DNA of 64,000 bases from Centipeda noxia ATCC 43541. Its GTDB lineage: Bacteria; Bacillota; Negativicutes; Selenomonadales; Selenomonadaceae. This document shows, one piece after another, positions 53,432 through 63,237 of this stretch. Where the stretch lies: NCBI RefSeq assembly GCF_000160555.1, contig NZ_GG749280.1, positions 49,840 to 113,839 of the forward strand. Direction: 5' to 3'. Every line of letters starts with the position of its first letter. Positions within the stretch are counted from its first letter, which is position 1. A program made the translations under genes and the position numbers. Below the pieces are notes generated by a model. It was given only the letters and a program-made list of their open reading frames with translations. It did no database searches and was not told the origin of the DNA.

Positions 53432-56400
53432 GCCAATCTACCTCCTCCATGCGCCGCACGACAACGTACGAGTCGCGCTGATTGCCCGTCGGGCCGTAGT
53501 AGTTGAAACCGTAACTGAGCTGCCCATAGCCGCCGATGAGGTGGGTGGGCTTGATGTGGATGTGGGTCGGCGTGTTGTGCGTGCCCGCGCGCGTCCCCGA
53601 GATTTTCGAGCCCGGCACGTTGATGTGGCGATCCTGCGCGTGGTGCATAAAGACCGCACCGTGCGGGATACGCGGCGAGACGACGACGCGCGAAGCGACG
53701 ACACCGTTGCGGTTGTACAGTTCGATCCAGTCGTTGTCCTTCACGCCGATCTCCGCCGCATCCTTCTCGCTCATCCAGACACTCTGTCCGCCGCGGAACA
53801 TCGTGAGCATCTGCTGCGCATCGAAATACATACTGTGCGTGCTCCACTTGTTGTGCGGCGTGAGGTACTTCAGCGTGATTTCCTTCTGCGTGCCGTTCAG
53901 CGACTTGTTCATCGGACGGAAGTCGAGGATCGGGCGATAGATCGCCTGCGCCTCGCCAAACTCGCGCATGACCTCGTGATCCATGTAGAAATGCTGCCGT
54001 CCCGTCAACGTGCGGAACGGAATGAGTTCCTCCACGTTGTTCGTAAAGGGGGTATAGCGGCGGTTCTGGTTGCTGCCCGTAAAGGTCGGTGCCGTGATCG
54101 TCTCACGCGGCTGCGCGATGACCTGATCGTAGGTGAACCGCTCGTCCTCGCGATCCTTTGCGAGGCGCGCGAGGTTGTCGAGACCCGTGCGCTTCTCCAC
54201 CGCCTCCCATGCGCGGACTGCCGTACGTCCGCAGGTCGTCGGCGAGAGCCCGAGCACCGCCTCAATCGCCTGCCGCGCCTCGTAGATGGAGGGACAGCCG
54301 TAGGACACATAGTCCTTGTTCTGGATGATACCGTTGCGCTGACGAATCTCCTCGTAGTCCTCCGCCGAGTCCCACGTATTGCCATGGCTCGCCGTCTTGC
54401 CGCCCGCATTCGGGCCGAGCGCGATCCACTTCTCATAGAGCTTCGTATAGTCAATCGTATTCGATGCAATGTTGGGCATGGTCTTGCCGGGGATCGGCTC
54501 GCTCTCGCCCTTGCTCCAGTCGCGCACGATGCCGTCCGGCTGCGCCAGCTCCGCCTCGCTGTCATGCCCGAGCGGGGTCGCAGCGATGTTCGTGTACGGC
54601 GTGAGCTTTGCGTCCTTTGCCACCTCAGACACCGCCTGTGCCAGCGTGCGGTAGATGTCCCAGTCCGTCCGCGACTCCCAGAGCGGATCGACCGCCGGCT
54701 GGAAGGGGTGGACAAACGGGTGCATATCCGTCGAGGAGAGGTCGGTCTTCTCGTACCACGTCGCCGTCGGCAGCACGATGTCGGAGTAGAGCGCGTTGCC
54801 CGCCATGCGGAAATCGAGCGAAACGAGGAGGTCGAGCTTGCCCTCGAGCGCACCGCCCGGCTGCATGAGCTCCTCCTTCTCGCGCCACTTCACCTCCTGC
54901 GGGCGCGTCGCACAGTCCTCCTCCTGGAAGATGCTGTTCTCCGTGCCGAGGAGGTATTTGAGGAAGTAGTCGTTGCCCTTCGCGGACGAGCCGAGCAGGT
55001 TACACCGCCAGACAAAGAGGTTGCGCGGGAAATTCTCCGGTGCATCGGGGTCTTCCCATGCGAACTTCAGGCTCTTGTCCTTTAGGCTCTTGACGATGTA
55101 TTCCTTGATGCCATCCGCGCCCTCGAAGCCCGCCGCCTTTGCATCCGCAGCGAGGTCGTTCGAGCCACGGTTGAACGTCGGGTAGGACGGTGCCCACCCG
55201 AGACGCGCCGCGAGCACAGCATAGTCCGCCGCGTGGTTGTAGCGTGCGTTTTCGTTCGCCGCCGTCAGTGCGTCCGTCTGGATCTCGTCGCTGCGCCACT
55301 GATCCGTCGCAAAGTAGTAGAACGAGGTGGAGTTGAGCAGCTTCGGCGGTGCCTGCCAGTCCGTGCCCGTCATGATACGCGCCCAGCCTTCGCTCGGACG
55401 GAGCTTCTCCTGTCCGACGTAGTGCGCCCAGCCGCCGCCGTTGCGCCCCTCGCAGCCCGTGAAGAGCAGGAGGTTGATGATCGTGCGGTAGACCGCATCT
55501 GCGTGGAACCAGTGGTTGATGCCGCCGCCCATGATAATCATGGTTCTGCCGTTCGTCTTGATGGCGTTGTCCGCGATCTCGCGTGCCGTCTTGATGACGA
55601 GATCGGGCGAAATACCCGTGTACTTCTCCTGCCATGCGGGCGTATACGGCGTGTCGTCCTCGTACGAGCCTGCGCTCTCGCCGCCGATGCCGCGATCAAT
55701 CGCATAGTTCGCGAGCGTGAGGTCGTAGACCGTCGTGACGAGCACCTCGCCGTCCGCCGTCTTCACGCTGCGCACAGGCAGAGCACGCGTCAGTGTGCGC
55801 TCCCTGCGGTCGTTGCCGAAGTACGGCAGCTGCACCTCAACCGTCCCCGTCTTGTCGTCCCAGACGGAGAGACGCGGGCAGATCTCCGCGCCCGTGTCGC
55901 GGTTCTCCTCGCGGATGTTCCACTTCTCCTGCGTCGACCAACGCTCGCCGAGCGTGCCGTTCGGGATGACGATCTCGCCCGTCTTGTCGTCCACGACGTA
56001 GTAGCGGAAGTCCGCGTGCTTCTCGTCACGCCCCATGTCGCGCGAGGAGAGCATACGCCCGGGGATGTACGTGCCGTCCTCTTTCTTCTCGATGCGCACG
56101 AGGAACGGGAAGTCCGTATACTTCCGCGTGTACTCGAGGAAGAACGGCGTTGTTTGATCAACGTAGTATTCCTTGAGAATGACGTGCCCCATCGCCATCG
56201 CCATTGCGGAGTCGCTGCCCACCTTGAGCGGGATCTACGTATCCGCGAACATCGAGGACTCGGCGTAGTCGGGCGCAATCGACACGACCTTTGTACCTTT
56301 ATAGCGGACTTCTGCCATAAAATGCGCATCCGGCGTGCGCGTGAGCGGTACGTTCGAACCCCATGTGATGAGGTAGCCCGCGTTGTACCAGTCGCTCGAC

Positions 56401-57116
56401 TCGGGCACATCCGTCTGCTCGCCCCAGATCTGCGGGCTCGCGGGCGGCAGGTCGGCGTACCAGTCGTAGAACGAGAGGCCGACGCCGCCCATCAGCTGCA
56501 TGAAGCGGATGCCCGCCGCATAGCTCAGCATCGACATCGCCGGGATAACGGAGAAGCCGAAGATGCGGTCGGAGCCGTAGGTATACGCCGTGTAGAGCAC
56601 GGACGCAGCGATCAGCTCGCTGACCTCCTGCCAGTTCGAGCGCACAAAGCCGCCCATACCGCGCGCCTGCTTGTACTGCTTCTTCTTTGCGGGATCGGAG
56701 GCAATGCTCTTCCATGCCTCGTACGCGTTCGGATGCGCCGCACGCGCCTCGCGCCAAAGAGCCGCGAGTTCCCCGCGCATATACGGGTACTTCACGCGGT
56801 GCGGACTGTAGAGATACCACGAGAACGTCGTCCCGCGCGGGCAGCCGCGTGGCTCGAAGTCCGGCATATCCGGCGCCGTCTCCGGATAGTCGGTCGCCTG
56901 ATTCTCCCACGCCACAATGCCGTTCTTGACGTGGACGTTCCAGCTGCACGAGCCCGTGCAGTTGACCCCGTGCGTCGTGCGGACCGTCTTGTCGAACGAC
57001 CAGCGGTCGCGATACATGTTCTCCCATGCGCGCCCGCCCTCGTGCGTCTCATTGTGACCGTCTGCGGATTTCGACGTCGGAATCAGATACTTAAACTTTT
57101 GAAAGATACTGCTCAC
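53421..57116 (-). pseudogene. narG: Respiratory nitrate reductase, alpha subunit, interrupted by an in-frame TAG
   Basis: A full-length narG of 1,232 codons (including the stop) except for one TAG at 56235-56237 (codon 294). It starts at GTG 57116 behind GGAGGGG. The first 293 residues hold the FS0 cluster ligands ([12 protein letters not shown] and EPRGCPRG) and the Mo-ligand region [14 protein letters not shown]. After ...[10 protein letters not shown] comes TAG, then IPLKVGSDSAMAMAMGH in the same frame. E. coli NarG has DLWLAPKQGTD here, so the stop replaces a Trp codon (TGG to TAG). Everything downstream to 53421 remains open and conserved. Without suppression no functional NarG is made, although narHJI and narK are intact. 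A recent mutation, a natural variant or a base-call error are all possible; restart at GTG 56222 has no ribosome binding site. Confidence 0.9.
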
Positions 57117-57199
57117 GCCTTCACCCCTCCACTATATTGCCTCTTATGAAAAAGACTTATACACATGATATAATTTTACGATAAGCTGCATCCGATGCA

Positions 57200-57215
57200 T
57201 GTGAACAAGATCACA
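57200..57215. promoter_or_regulatory. Fnr box upstream of narG
   Basis: TGTGAACAAGATCACA matches TGTGA-N6-TCACA. On the minus strand TAAAAT at 57173-57178 would put the start near 57166, again centring the box at about -41.5, as at narK. Confidence 0.8.
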
Positions 57216-57333
57216 GGAGGTCAATTTTTTATAACTGAAAATTATTCTTTTGATCGCTTTTCTCTATAAATTGATTGAGACGGATTGCCGCATGGCACTT
57301 CATTTCTTATTTCATCGGAACAGCAGTCTATGT

Positions 57334-57339
57334 TATAAT
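57334..57339 (+). promoter_or_regulatory. Likely -10 of thrE
   Basis: Perfect TATAAT 44 bases before the thrE ATG; the -35 (TTCATC at 57311-57316) is weak. Confidence 0.4.
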
Positions 57340-57382
57340 GTAAAAAATTGTGAGCAGATGAAGAAAGGCAGCGCGGTCCCGC

Positions 57383-58711
57383 ATGGAATCAAATCCGATC
57401 AAAGGCGTCTCGGAAGACAGCAACAAGGCGCTCAATCACAAGATGAAGATCCTGCTCGACATCGGGCAGACGCTGATGGAGAACGGTGCAGACTGCGCAC
57501 GCATCGTCCGTGATATGCGCCGCGCCGCCGTCCAGCTGCGCATCCCCGCTGAGCAGATCCAGTCACACGTCACATATACCACCCTCATGCTCTGCGTCAG
57601 TGACGGAGAACGTTCCTTCACACAGTTCCGCAAGTGCATGAAGCACGGCGTAAATCTCTCCGTCATCGCCGCCGTCAGCAAGCTCACATGGCGCATCCTG
57701 CGCGGAAACACTTCGATCACCCCGATCGAGCGCGCAATCAATCGCATCCGAGAGCGTCCCCTCTGCTATCCTGACTGGGGCATCGCACTCGGTGCTGCCG
57801 TTGGTTCCGGCGGATCGTGCAAGCTCTTCGGCGGCAGCTGGCTTGAGGCGCTGATCGCGATGATTGCAGCACTCATGGGATTTATCGCACACCGCATGAG
57901 TACAAGGTATGCATTCAACCCATATGCCTGTGCAATGATTACAGCATTTGTCGCAACGCTCTTCGCATGGATGATCCCTGCCGCGTTTGGCCTCGGAACT
58001 ATGTGGTACGCTCTCGTCGCGTGTACCATCTTCCTCATGCCCGGCTTTCCGTCCATCAATGCGGCGAGCGATATGCTGAACCGCTTTATCACCTCCGGCA
58101 TGACACGCGCGATGGATACCATGCTCATCATCGGCGGCATGACCTTCGGCATCGCGTTCGCCATCCTCGTTGCGGGCGTTCACAACATCTCCGACGTGCA
58201 CATACAGCCAACGGACACCTACTTCACTCAGGCACTTGCCGCCATCCTCGCGGCGGGCGGTTTCTCCATCATGTTCAACACACCGAAGAGGCTGCTCGCT
58301 ATCGTCGCTGTCGAGGGAATCGTAACCATGCTGATCCGCAATGTACTCATGCTCGAGTTTGGCGTGCCGCAGGCGATCGGTTCCTTCGCCGCCGCCGCAG
58401 TCGTCGGCATTGCCGCACTCAAGGTCATCCATATCGTACACACCCCGAACACCCTGCTCATTATCCCGCCCGTCATACCTCTCGTCCCCTGCGTTCTCCT
58501 CTACCGGCTGCTCTTTGCTGTGCTGCATATCCAAACCATCTCCGTGGAAGAGCTCTTAGAAGCTCTGCGGTTTGGCGTGGACGGCGTTACCATCATCCTC
58601 GCCATTGTCGTCGGCGTCTCCATCCCGAATATCTTCATCCAGCAGCGCATCGAGGCGCAGCAGCAGCGCGAGATCAATGACATTATCGCATGCCGCAAAG
58701 CTGAGGGCTAA
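57383..58711 (+). CDS. Threonine/serine exporter ThrE
   Basis: A 442-residue protein fusing the two ThrE parts. A cytoplasmic N-terminal domain (residues 1-130, DUF1212, with LDIGQTLMENGADCARI) precedes about ten membrane spans (GGSCKLFGGSWLEA, FLMPGFPSINAASDML and the DUF3815-like end). It exports threonine and serine by proton antiport. A region near 58080-58160 (MTRAMDTMLIIGGMTFGIA) is typical. Only AAAGG at a long distance precedes ATG 57383. It is a single gene on the plus strand, divergent from narG, closed by a good terminator. Confidence 0.88.
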   Translation: MESNPIKGVSEDSNKALNHKMKILLDIGQTLMENGADCARIVRDMRRAAVQLRIPAEQIQSHVTYTTLMLCVSDGERSFTQFRKCMKHGVNLSVIAAVSKLTWRILRGNTSITPIERAINRIRERPLCYPDWGIALGAAVGSGGSCKLFGGSWLEALIAMIAALMGFIAHRMSTRYAFNPYACAMITAFVATLFAWMIPAAFGLGTMWYALVACTIFLMPGFPSINAASDMLNRFITSGMTRAMDTMLIIGGMTFGIAFAILVAGVHNISDVHIQPTDTYFTQALAAILAAGGFSIMFNTPKRLLAIVAVEGIVTMLIRNVLMLEFGVPQAIGSFAAAAVVGIAALKVIHIVHTPNTLLIIPPVIPLVPCVLLYRLLFAVLHIQTISVEELLEALRFGVDGVTIILAIVVGVSIPNIFIQQRIEAQQQREINDIIACRKAEG

Positions 58712-58761
58712 AAATACGCCGATCACAGCCGCGTTGAAGATACTCTCCTTATCTGCAAACC

Positions 58762-58802
58762 ATCCCTGTCGCAAGAGAATGCTTGCACAGGGATATTTTT
58801 TT
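58762..58802 (+). terminator. Terminator of thrE
   Basis: ATCCCTGT-(C)-GCAAG pairs with CTTGC-ACAGGGAT around AGAATG, followed by a run of seven T. Confidence 0.85.
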
Positions 58803-58912
58803 GGATCACGCTGAGCGGGTATGAAACAATCGTCGGCGAAGCCGGCATCTACGCCGACTTCATCACGATGCGAAAGGTCGCTGTCGGCTGGAACGTCAAG
58901 AAGACCGCCTGA
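58802..58912 (+). pseudogene. Remnant of the 3' end of an unidentified gene
   Basis: The frame 58802-58912 ends in TGA and reads GYETIVGEAGIYADFITMRK followed by a few residues ending in VKKTA. Nearly every third base is C or G, the codon pattern of real genes here, while the surroundings are not coding. There is no start or ribosome binding site, and the terminator of thrE runs directly into it. It looks like the surviving C terminus of a gene lost by deletion; I do not recognise the protein. Confidence 0.5.
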
Positions 58913-59076
58913 TATCCTGCGGTTATAAACCCCACAAAGATAAAAGATGTCCGATTCCCAATACGGCATTCATCGGGCGCACTTGTAAAAGAATATCATC
59001 TCCATAATAGTTTTGGGCTGCCGCACGAAGCAAAACGCTTCTGCAGCAGCCCGAAACTGCGTGCAAGCGCCCTCTC
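58913..59076. other. Intergenic stretch with a hairpin downstream of alr
   Basis: The only structure is an imperfect long hairpin, GGGCTGC...GCAGCCC with inner GAAGC/GCTTC, at about 59013-59063, after the alr stop. It lacks a good T tract on the minus strand and is only a possible terminator. Confidence 0.45.
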
Positions 59077-60183
59077 TCAATCGATATAAACGCGTGAAAC
59101 ATGCTTTGATACGAGACAGAGGACTTCGTAGCTGATCGTATTCGCCCACTCCGCAAGATCGTCTGCAGGCAGCGTATCCGAGCCAAAGAGCGTGACGACA
59201 TCCCCTATTTTCGCCTCTGGGATATCGGTAATATCGACCATGCACTGATCCATGCAGATACGTCCGGCAATGGCGGCACGCTTGCCCCGTATCTCGACTG
59301 CACCGCATGCATAGGCGCGAATGTACCCGTCCGCATACCCGACCGAAATTGTTGCGATACGCGTCTCGCGTTCTGCGATAAAATGGCGCCCATAGCCGAT
59401 TGATGTGCCGGGCGAAATGGTCTTAATGTAGACAATACGCGCGCAGAACTTCATCGCCGGGCGCAGATAAAACGGATGAGCAACTTCATTGGAGGGCCAA
59501 AGCCCGTACTGAAGGATCCCCGCACGAACCATGTCAAAATGTACATCCGGCAAATCAAGAATGGCGGCAGATTCAGCAATATGTCGAAGAGGGATATGAA
59601 TTCCAGCCGCTTCGACCCCGGTGCAGGCAATTTGAAAAAGTTTGATCTGATGCCGCGAAAAACTTTTGTCTTCGATATCGGCAAGGGCAAAATGGGAGAA
59701 TATTCCCTCCAGCTCAATCCCCGGAAGCGCCGTGATCTTCTTTGCGAAGTCGGCAGCATCCTCCGGGCGGACGCCAATGCGTCCGAGCCCCGTGTCGACG
59801 GCAATGTGCACCTTAACCCTCTTGCCCTGGGCAGTCGCTTCGGCTGACAGTGCCTGCACGAGATCAATGCGGCAAACCGTCTGCGTGAGATCCGCATCGA
59901 CAATATCAAACGAGCTTTCCGGCTTGGTCAGGCCAAGGATGAGAAGCGGCGTTGTAAAGCCTGCCTCACGCAGCTTCAACGCCTCGGAGATCGTCGCAAC
60001 CGCCAAATACTCCGCCCCTGCCGCGATCGCTTTGCGCGCTACGGCAATCGCACCATGTCCATAGGCATCTGCCTTCACCACAGCACAGAGCTTTGCCTCG
60101 TGTCGGATGTATTTTCGAATCTCTCCGTAATTGTGGGCGATCGCACCAAGATCGATTTCGACCCACGCCGCGCGGCTTGGCAT
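59077..60183 (-). CDS. alr: Alanine racemase
   Basis: A 368-residue fold type III PLP enzyme interconverting L- and D-alanine for peptidoglycan. AVVKADAYGHGA holds the PLP lysine near residue 38. GTSIGYGRHF contains the second catalytic Tyr region, and GRICMDQCMVDITD is the conserved C-terminal block. ATG 60183 follows GGAAGGAAG. The promoter TTGCAT-N17-TAAAAT is upstream. It lies in a minus-strand run after ald and an amino acid permease, a plausible alanine-handling set, though a terminator separates it from the permease. Confidence 0.95.
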   Translation of the reverse strand: MPSRAAWVEIDLGAIAHNYGEIRKYIRHEAKLCAVVKADAYGHGAIAVARKAIAAGAEYLAVATISEALKLREAGFTTPLLILGLTKPESSFDIVDADLTQTVCRIDLVQALSAEATAQGKRVKVHIAVDTGLGRIGVRPEDAADFAKKITALPGIELEGIFSHFALADIEDKSFSRHQIKLFQIACTGVEAAGIHIPLRHIAESAAILDLPDVHFDMVRAGILQYGLWPSNEVAHPFYLRPAMKFCARIVYIKTISPGTSIGYGRHFIAERETRIATISVGYADGYIRAYACGAVEIRGKRAAIAGRICMDQCMVDITDIPEAKIGDVVTLFGSDTLPADDLAEWANTISYEVLCLVSKHVSRVYID

Positions 60184-60310
60184 AGGGCACTTCCTTCCGC
60201 TTCTGCATCAAACGAAAACCTCTTATGTAACGCTATTATTTTAGCGGATGCAAGATCTTTATGCAACGTATTCTTCTTTTGAAAACGAATGTACAAGATC
60301 TTTTCAGACG

Positions 60311-60340
60311 AAAACAGCCCGTCCTTTGGGACGGGCTGTT
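60311..60340 (-). terminator. Terminator of the APC permease gene
   Basis: AACAGCCCGTCC TTTG GGACGGGCTGTT, followed on the minus strand by TTTTCG. Confidence 0.88.
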
Positions 60341-60362
60341 AGCTTGCTTGCCGTACAATTAT

Positions 60363-61742
60363 TTACTTCTTTTCCCAGCAGCGATGCTCGGTTGCGTAGA
60401 GGTTGTAAAACACAAGGCCGAGCAGCATCAGCACGATGAAGGTGATGTTCGTTATGAACGAAAGCGCCCAGATAAGGTAGAGGCAAACGGCCATGCCGAT
60501 CGGCGCGAGCACGTAGAGCATCGGGAAAGTGAAGGTGCGCGGCAGTTCAGGTGCATTGCGGCGAAGCGCAATCAGTCCGACAAATACAATGAAGAAAGCC
60601 GCCAGAACGCCCGTATTTGCCAGCTCAACAATGTAGAGCATCGGGACGCAGCCTGCAATGAACGCGATGAGAATCGAACCGCCGAGGGTGATGAAGTACG
60701 GCGTACCGTGTTTCGGATGAATATTCGCCATGACCTGCGGGAGGAATCCGTCGCGTGACATTGCGTAGAAGACGCGTGCCTGACCGAAGATGTAGACGAT
60801 GAGCGTCGTAATCATGCCGAAGAGGATGCCGACCGTCACAAAGTTCGCAAGGCCCATGTGGCCGATGAGGCGCAGACAGTAGGCAACCGGGTCCGCACGG
60901 TCAAGATCCGTGTAGTTGACCGTTGCCGTGAGCACGAATGCGACGACGGCATAGATGCAGAGGCAGACAAAGACGGAAGCGATGATGCCGATGGGGAGAC
61001 TCTTCTCCGGTGTTTTGCACTCCTCGGCAGATGTTGCGACCGTATCAAAGCCCATAAAAGAGAAGAACACAACCGCCGCGCCGGTCATGATGCCGCCGGC
61101 ACCGAACGGAAGGAACGGATTCAGATTCTCGGCAATGTTCATCTCAGGAGCAGTGACAAGGACGAATGCAACGATGGCGCACAGTGTGATCGAAATGAGG
61201 ATCGTATTGAGACGCGAACTTTCCTTCGTGCCGTGCGCGAGGATGAAGCCGATCAGCAGCGTAATGACAACGGCCGGCAGATTGATAATACCCCCCTCCG
61301 GCATCGTTGTAAGCCATTCCTTTGGTATCTCCATTCCAAGAGACGCCATCATTCCTGAGAAATAGGCCGAAAATCCGACCGCAACCGCACTCGCGGTAAC
61401 GATATAGCCGATGATGAGCGACCATCCGCAGAGGAACGCCATCCCCTCGCCGAGGGATGCAAACGTATAGGCATAGGCACTGCCTGCGGCGGGGATGAGC
61501 GATGCCAGTTCGGCATAGGCAAGCCCGACCAGCATGCAGAGGAGTCCTGCAGCTATAAAGGATAATACGATGCCCGGCCCTGCATAGCGCGCGGCACCAA
61601 TTCCCGTCAGGACGAACACGCCCGACCCGATGATGCCGCCAATCCCAAGGAAGGTCAGATCAACGGTACTCAGCGTGCGGTGCATCCCGCTGTTTTCACG
61701 CTGTGCACTGAAGTCTTCCAGTGTCTTCTTCTTAAAAAACAT
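60363..61742 (-). CDS. APC-family amino acid permease (CAT/YhdG type)
   Basis: A 459-residue protein with twelve or more spans: GGIIGSGVFVLTGIGAA in helix 1, FFSFMGFDTVATSAEECKTPEKSLP in the helix 6 region, and YFITLGG near the end. It belongs to the cationic/neutral amino acid transporter group. ATG 61742 (MFFKKKTLEDF) lies 10 bases after GGAGG; the ATG at 61751 would be only one base from it. Placed between ald and alr, it may import alanine, but this is inferred from context. Confidence 0.88.
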   Translation of the reverse strand: MFFKKKTLEDFSAQRENSGMHRTLSTVDLTFLGIGGIIGSGVFVLTGIGAARYAGPGIVLSFIAAGLLCMLVGLAYAELASLIPAAGSAYAYTFASLGEGMAFLCGWSLIIGYIVTASAVAVGFSAYFSGMMASLGMEIPKEWLTTMPEGGIINLPAVVITLLIGFILAHGTKESSRLNTILISITLCAIVAFVLVTAPEMNIAENLNPFLPFGAGGIMTGAAVVFFSFMGFDTVATSAEECKTPEKSLPIGIIASVFVCLCIYAVVAFVLTATVNYTDLDRADPVAYCLRLIGHMGLANFVTVGILFGMITTLIVYIFGQARVFYAMSRDGFLPQVMANIHPKHGTPYFITLGGSILIAFIAGCVPMLYIVELANTGVLAAFFIVFVGLIALRRNAPELPRTFTFPMLYVLAPIGMAVCLYLIWALSFITNITFIVLMLLGLVFYNLYATEHRCWEKK

Positions 61743-61788
61743 AAAAACCATACCTCCAAGCGTTTCCTCGATAAGTAAATTAGGAAAA

Positions 61789-61836
61789 GGGCTATTTCAC
61801 AGCGCATATGGAAGCATATGGGAGTGAAACAGCCCC
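61789..61836 (-). terminator. Terminator or attenuator after ald
   Basis: GGGCTATTTCAC (61789-61800) pairs with GTGAAACAGCCC (from 61824) with one mismatch, with an inner CATATG repeat; on the minus strand TTTTCC follows. Confidence 0.75.
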
Positions 61837-61856
61837 TTAGCAATCAGCGTGAAGAA

Positions 61857-62978
61857 TTACGCAAGAAAATCATCAATGGGCTTAAATGGGAGGTTCAGTG
61901 CCTTTGCAACCGCCTCGTTGGTGAGGTGACCATCGATGGTGTTGAGGCCGAACTTGAGGCCGGGAACTTGCTGAAGGGCTGCCTTATAGCCCTTGGTTGC
62001 AATATCAACCGCATAGGAGATCGTTGCGTTCGTAATACCGAGCGTAGAAGTACGGGAGACGGCCCCCGGTATGTTGGCGACGGAGTAATGAACAACGCCG
62101 TGCTTTTCGAACGTCGGGTTCTCATGCGTGGTGACATGGTCGCAGGTCTCGATCGAACCGCCCTGATCGATTGCAACATCGACGATGACGGATCCTTTCT
62201 TCATGGTCTTGACCATTTCCTCGGTGACGAGGATCGGGGTGCGGGCACCCGGGATGAGAACCGAGCCGATCAGGAGATCTGCCTCGCGCACCCACTTTGC
62301 GATATTGTAGCTCGAAGAATACTCCGTAACAATGCGGCCGCCAAAGATATCGTCGAGCTCACGGAGGCGCTCGATCGAGAGATCAATGACCGTGACGCGC
62401 GCACCGAGACCAACGGCAATCTTCGCCGCATTCGTTCCAACGTTGCCGCCGCCGATGATAACGACCTGGCCTGCAGAAACGCCTGCGATTCCGCCCAGAA
62501 GGACGCCGCTTCCGCCGTAACGGCTCTCAAGGAACTGCGCGCCGATCTGAACCGACATACGCCCTGCGATTTCGCTCATCGGAGCGAGCAGCGGAAGACC
62601 GCGCCCGCTCTTGCCGAGAACCGTCTCATATGCAATACCGACGACCTTCTTTTTAAGAAGTGCTTCCGTAAGTCCCGGCTCAGCAGCAAGGTGGAGATAT
62701 GTAAAGAGAATCTGTCCCTCATGGAAGAGGTCGTATTCAGATTCAAGAGGCTCTTTTACCTTAACAATCATTTCGGAACGATCGAACAGAGCTTTCTTGT
62801 CCGATACAATCTCAGCTCCGACTGCCTTATAATCAGCATCTGTAAAACCGCTGCCGACGCCGGCGCCTTCCTCAATCAGAACCGTGTGGCCTGCGCGGCG
62901 CATTGCCTCAACACCTGCGGGGGTCATACCGACGCGGAATTCATTATTTTTGATTTCCTTTGCAACGCCAACAATCAT
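61857..62978 (-). CDS. ald: Alanine dehydrogenase
   Basis: A 373-residue NAD-dependent enzyme converting L-alanine to pyruvate and ammonia reversibly. [31 protein letters not shown], the NAD fold [22 protein letters not shown], and [20 protein letters not shown] with the active-site region are all present. ATG 62978 follows TAGGAGGAAAAAAT. The promoter TTGACA-N18-TAAAAT leaves a leader of about 80 bases. Length is that of the hexameric Ald family. It is upstream of an amino acid permease and alr on the same strand. Confidence 0.96.
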   Translation of the reverse strand: MIVGVAKEIKNNEFRVGMTPAGVEAMRRAGHTVLIEEGAGVGSGFTDADYKAVGAEIVSDKKALFDRSEMIVKVKEPLESEYDLFHEGQILFTYLHLAAEPGLTEALLKKKVVGIAYETVLGKSGRGLPLLAPMSEIAGRMSVQIGAQFLESRYGGSGVLLGGIAGVSAGQVVIIGGGNVGTNAAKIAVGLGARVTVIDLSIERLRELDDIFGGRIVTEYSSSYNIAKWVREADLLIGSVLIPGARTPILVTEEMVKTMKKGSVIVDVAIDQGGSIETCDHVTTHENPTFEKHGVVHYSVANIPGAVSRTSTLGITNATISYAVDIATKGYKAALQQVPGLKFGLNTIDGHLTNEAVAKALNLPFKPIDDFLA

Positions 62979-63062
62979 ATTTTTTCCTCCTACTATAGAT
63001 AGATAGAAATACAGAAGGTATAAAACGACTTGGGTTTTTTCTAAAGTTATACCCTATTTGCG

Positions 63063-63092
63063 ATTTTATTATAATTCAGACACTTTTGTCAA
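63063..63092 (-). promoter_or_regulatory. Promoter of ald
   Basis: Minus-strand TTGACA (63087-63092), 18 bases, TAAAAT (63063-63068). Confidence 0.65.
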
Positions 63093-63175
63093 GTAGGAAA
63101 TGTGATTTCTTTTAAACCATCATACATGCGAATCAATCTTTTACAGACGATTTCGCGTGCGTTCAGTATTCTTAT

Positions 63176-63204
63176 TTGTGAAATTCAATTCTTTGTGATA
63201 GAAT
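63176..63204 (+). promoter_or_regulatory. Promoter of the right-edge membrane protein gene
   Basis: TTGTGA (63176-63181), 17 bases, TAGAAT (63199-63204), 34 bases before the ATG. Confidence 0.5.
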
Positions 63205-63237
63205 AAAAATGTTTTGAGATATCGCGGGAGGGCAGGC

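Noticed and set aside
53421..56222. A separate intact gene for the large C-terminal part of NarG
   Set aside because: Its first codon GTG has no Shine-Dalgarno, and the preceding residues IPLK plus the upstream half are in the same frame. It is the rest of one broken gene.
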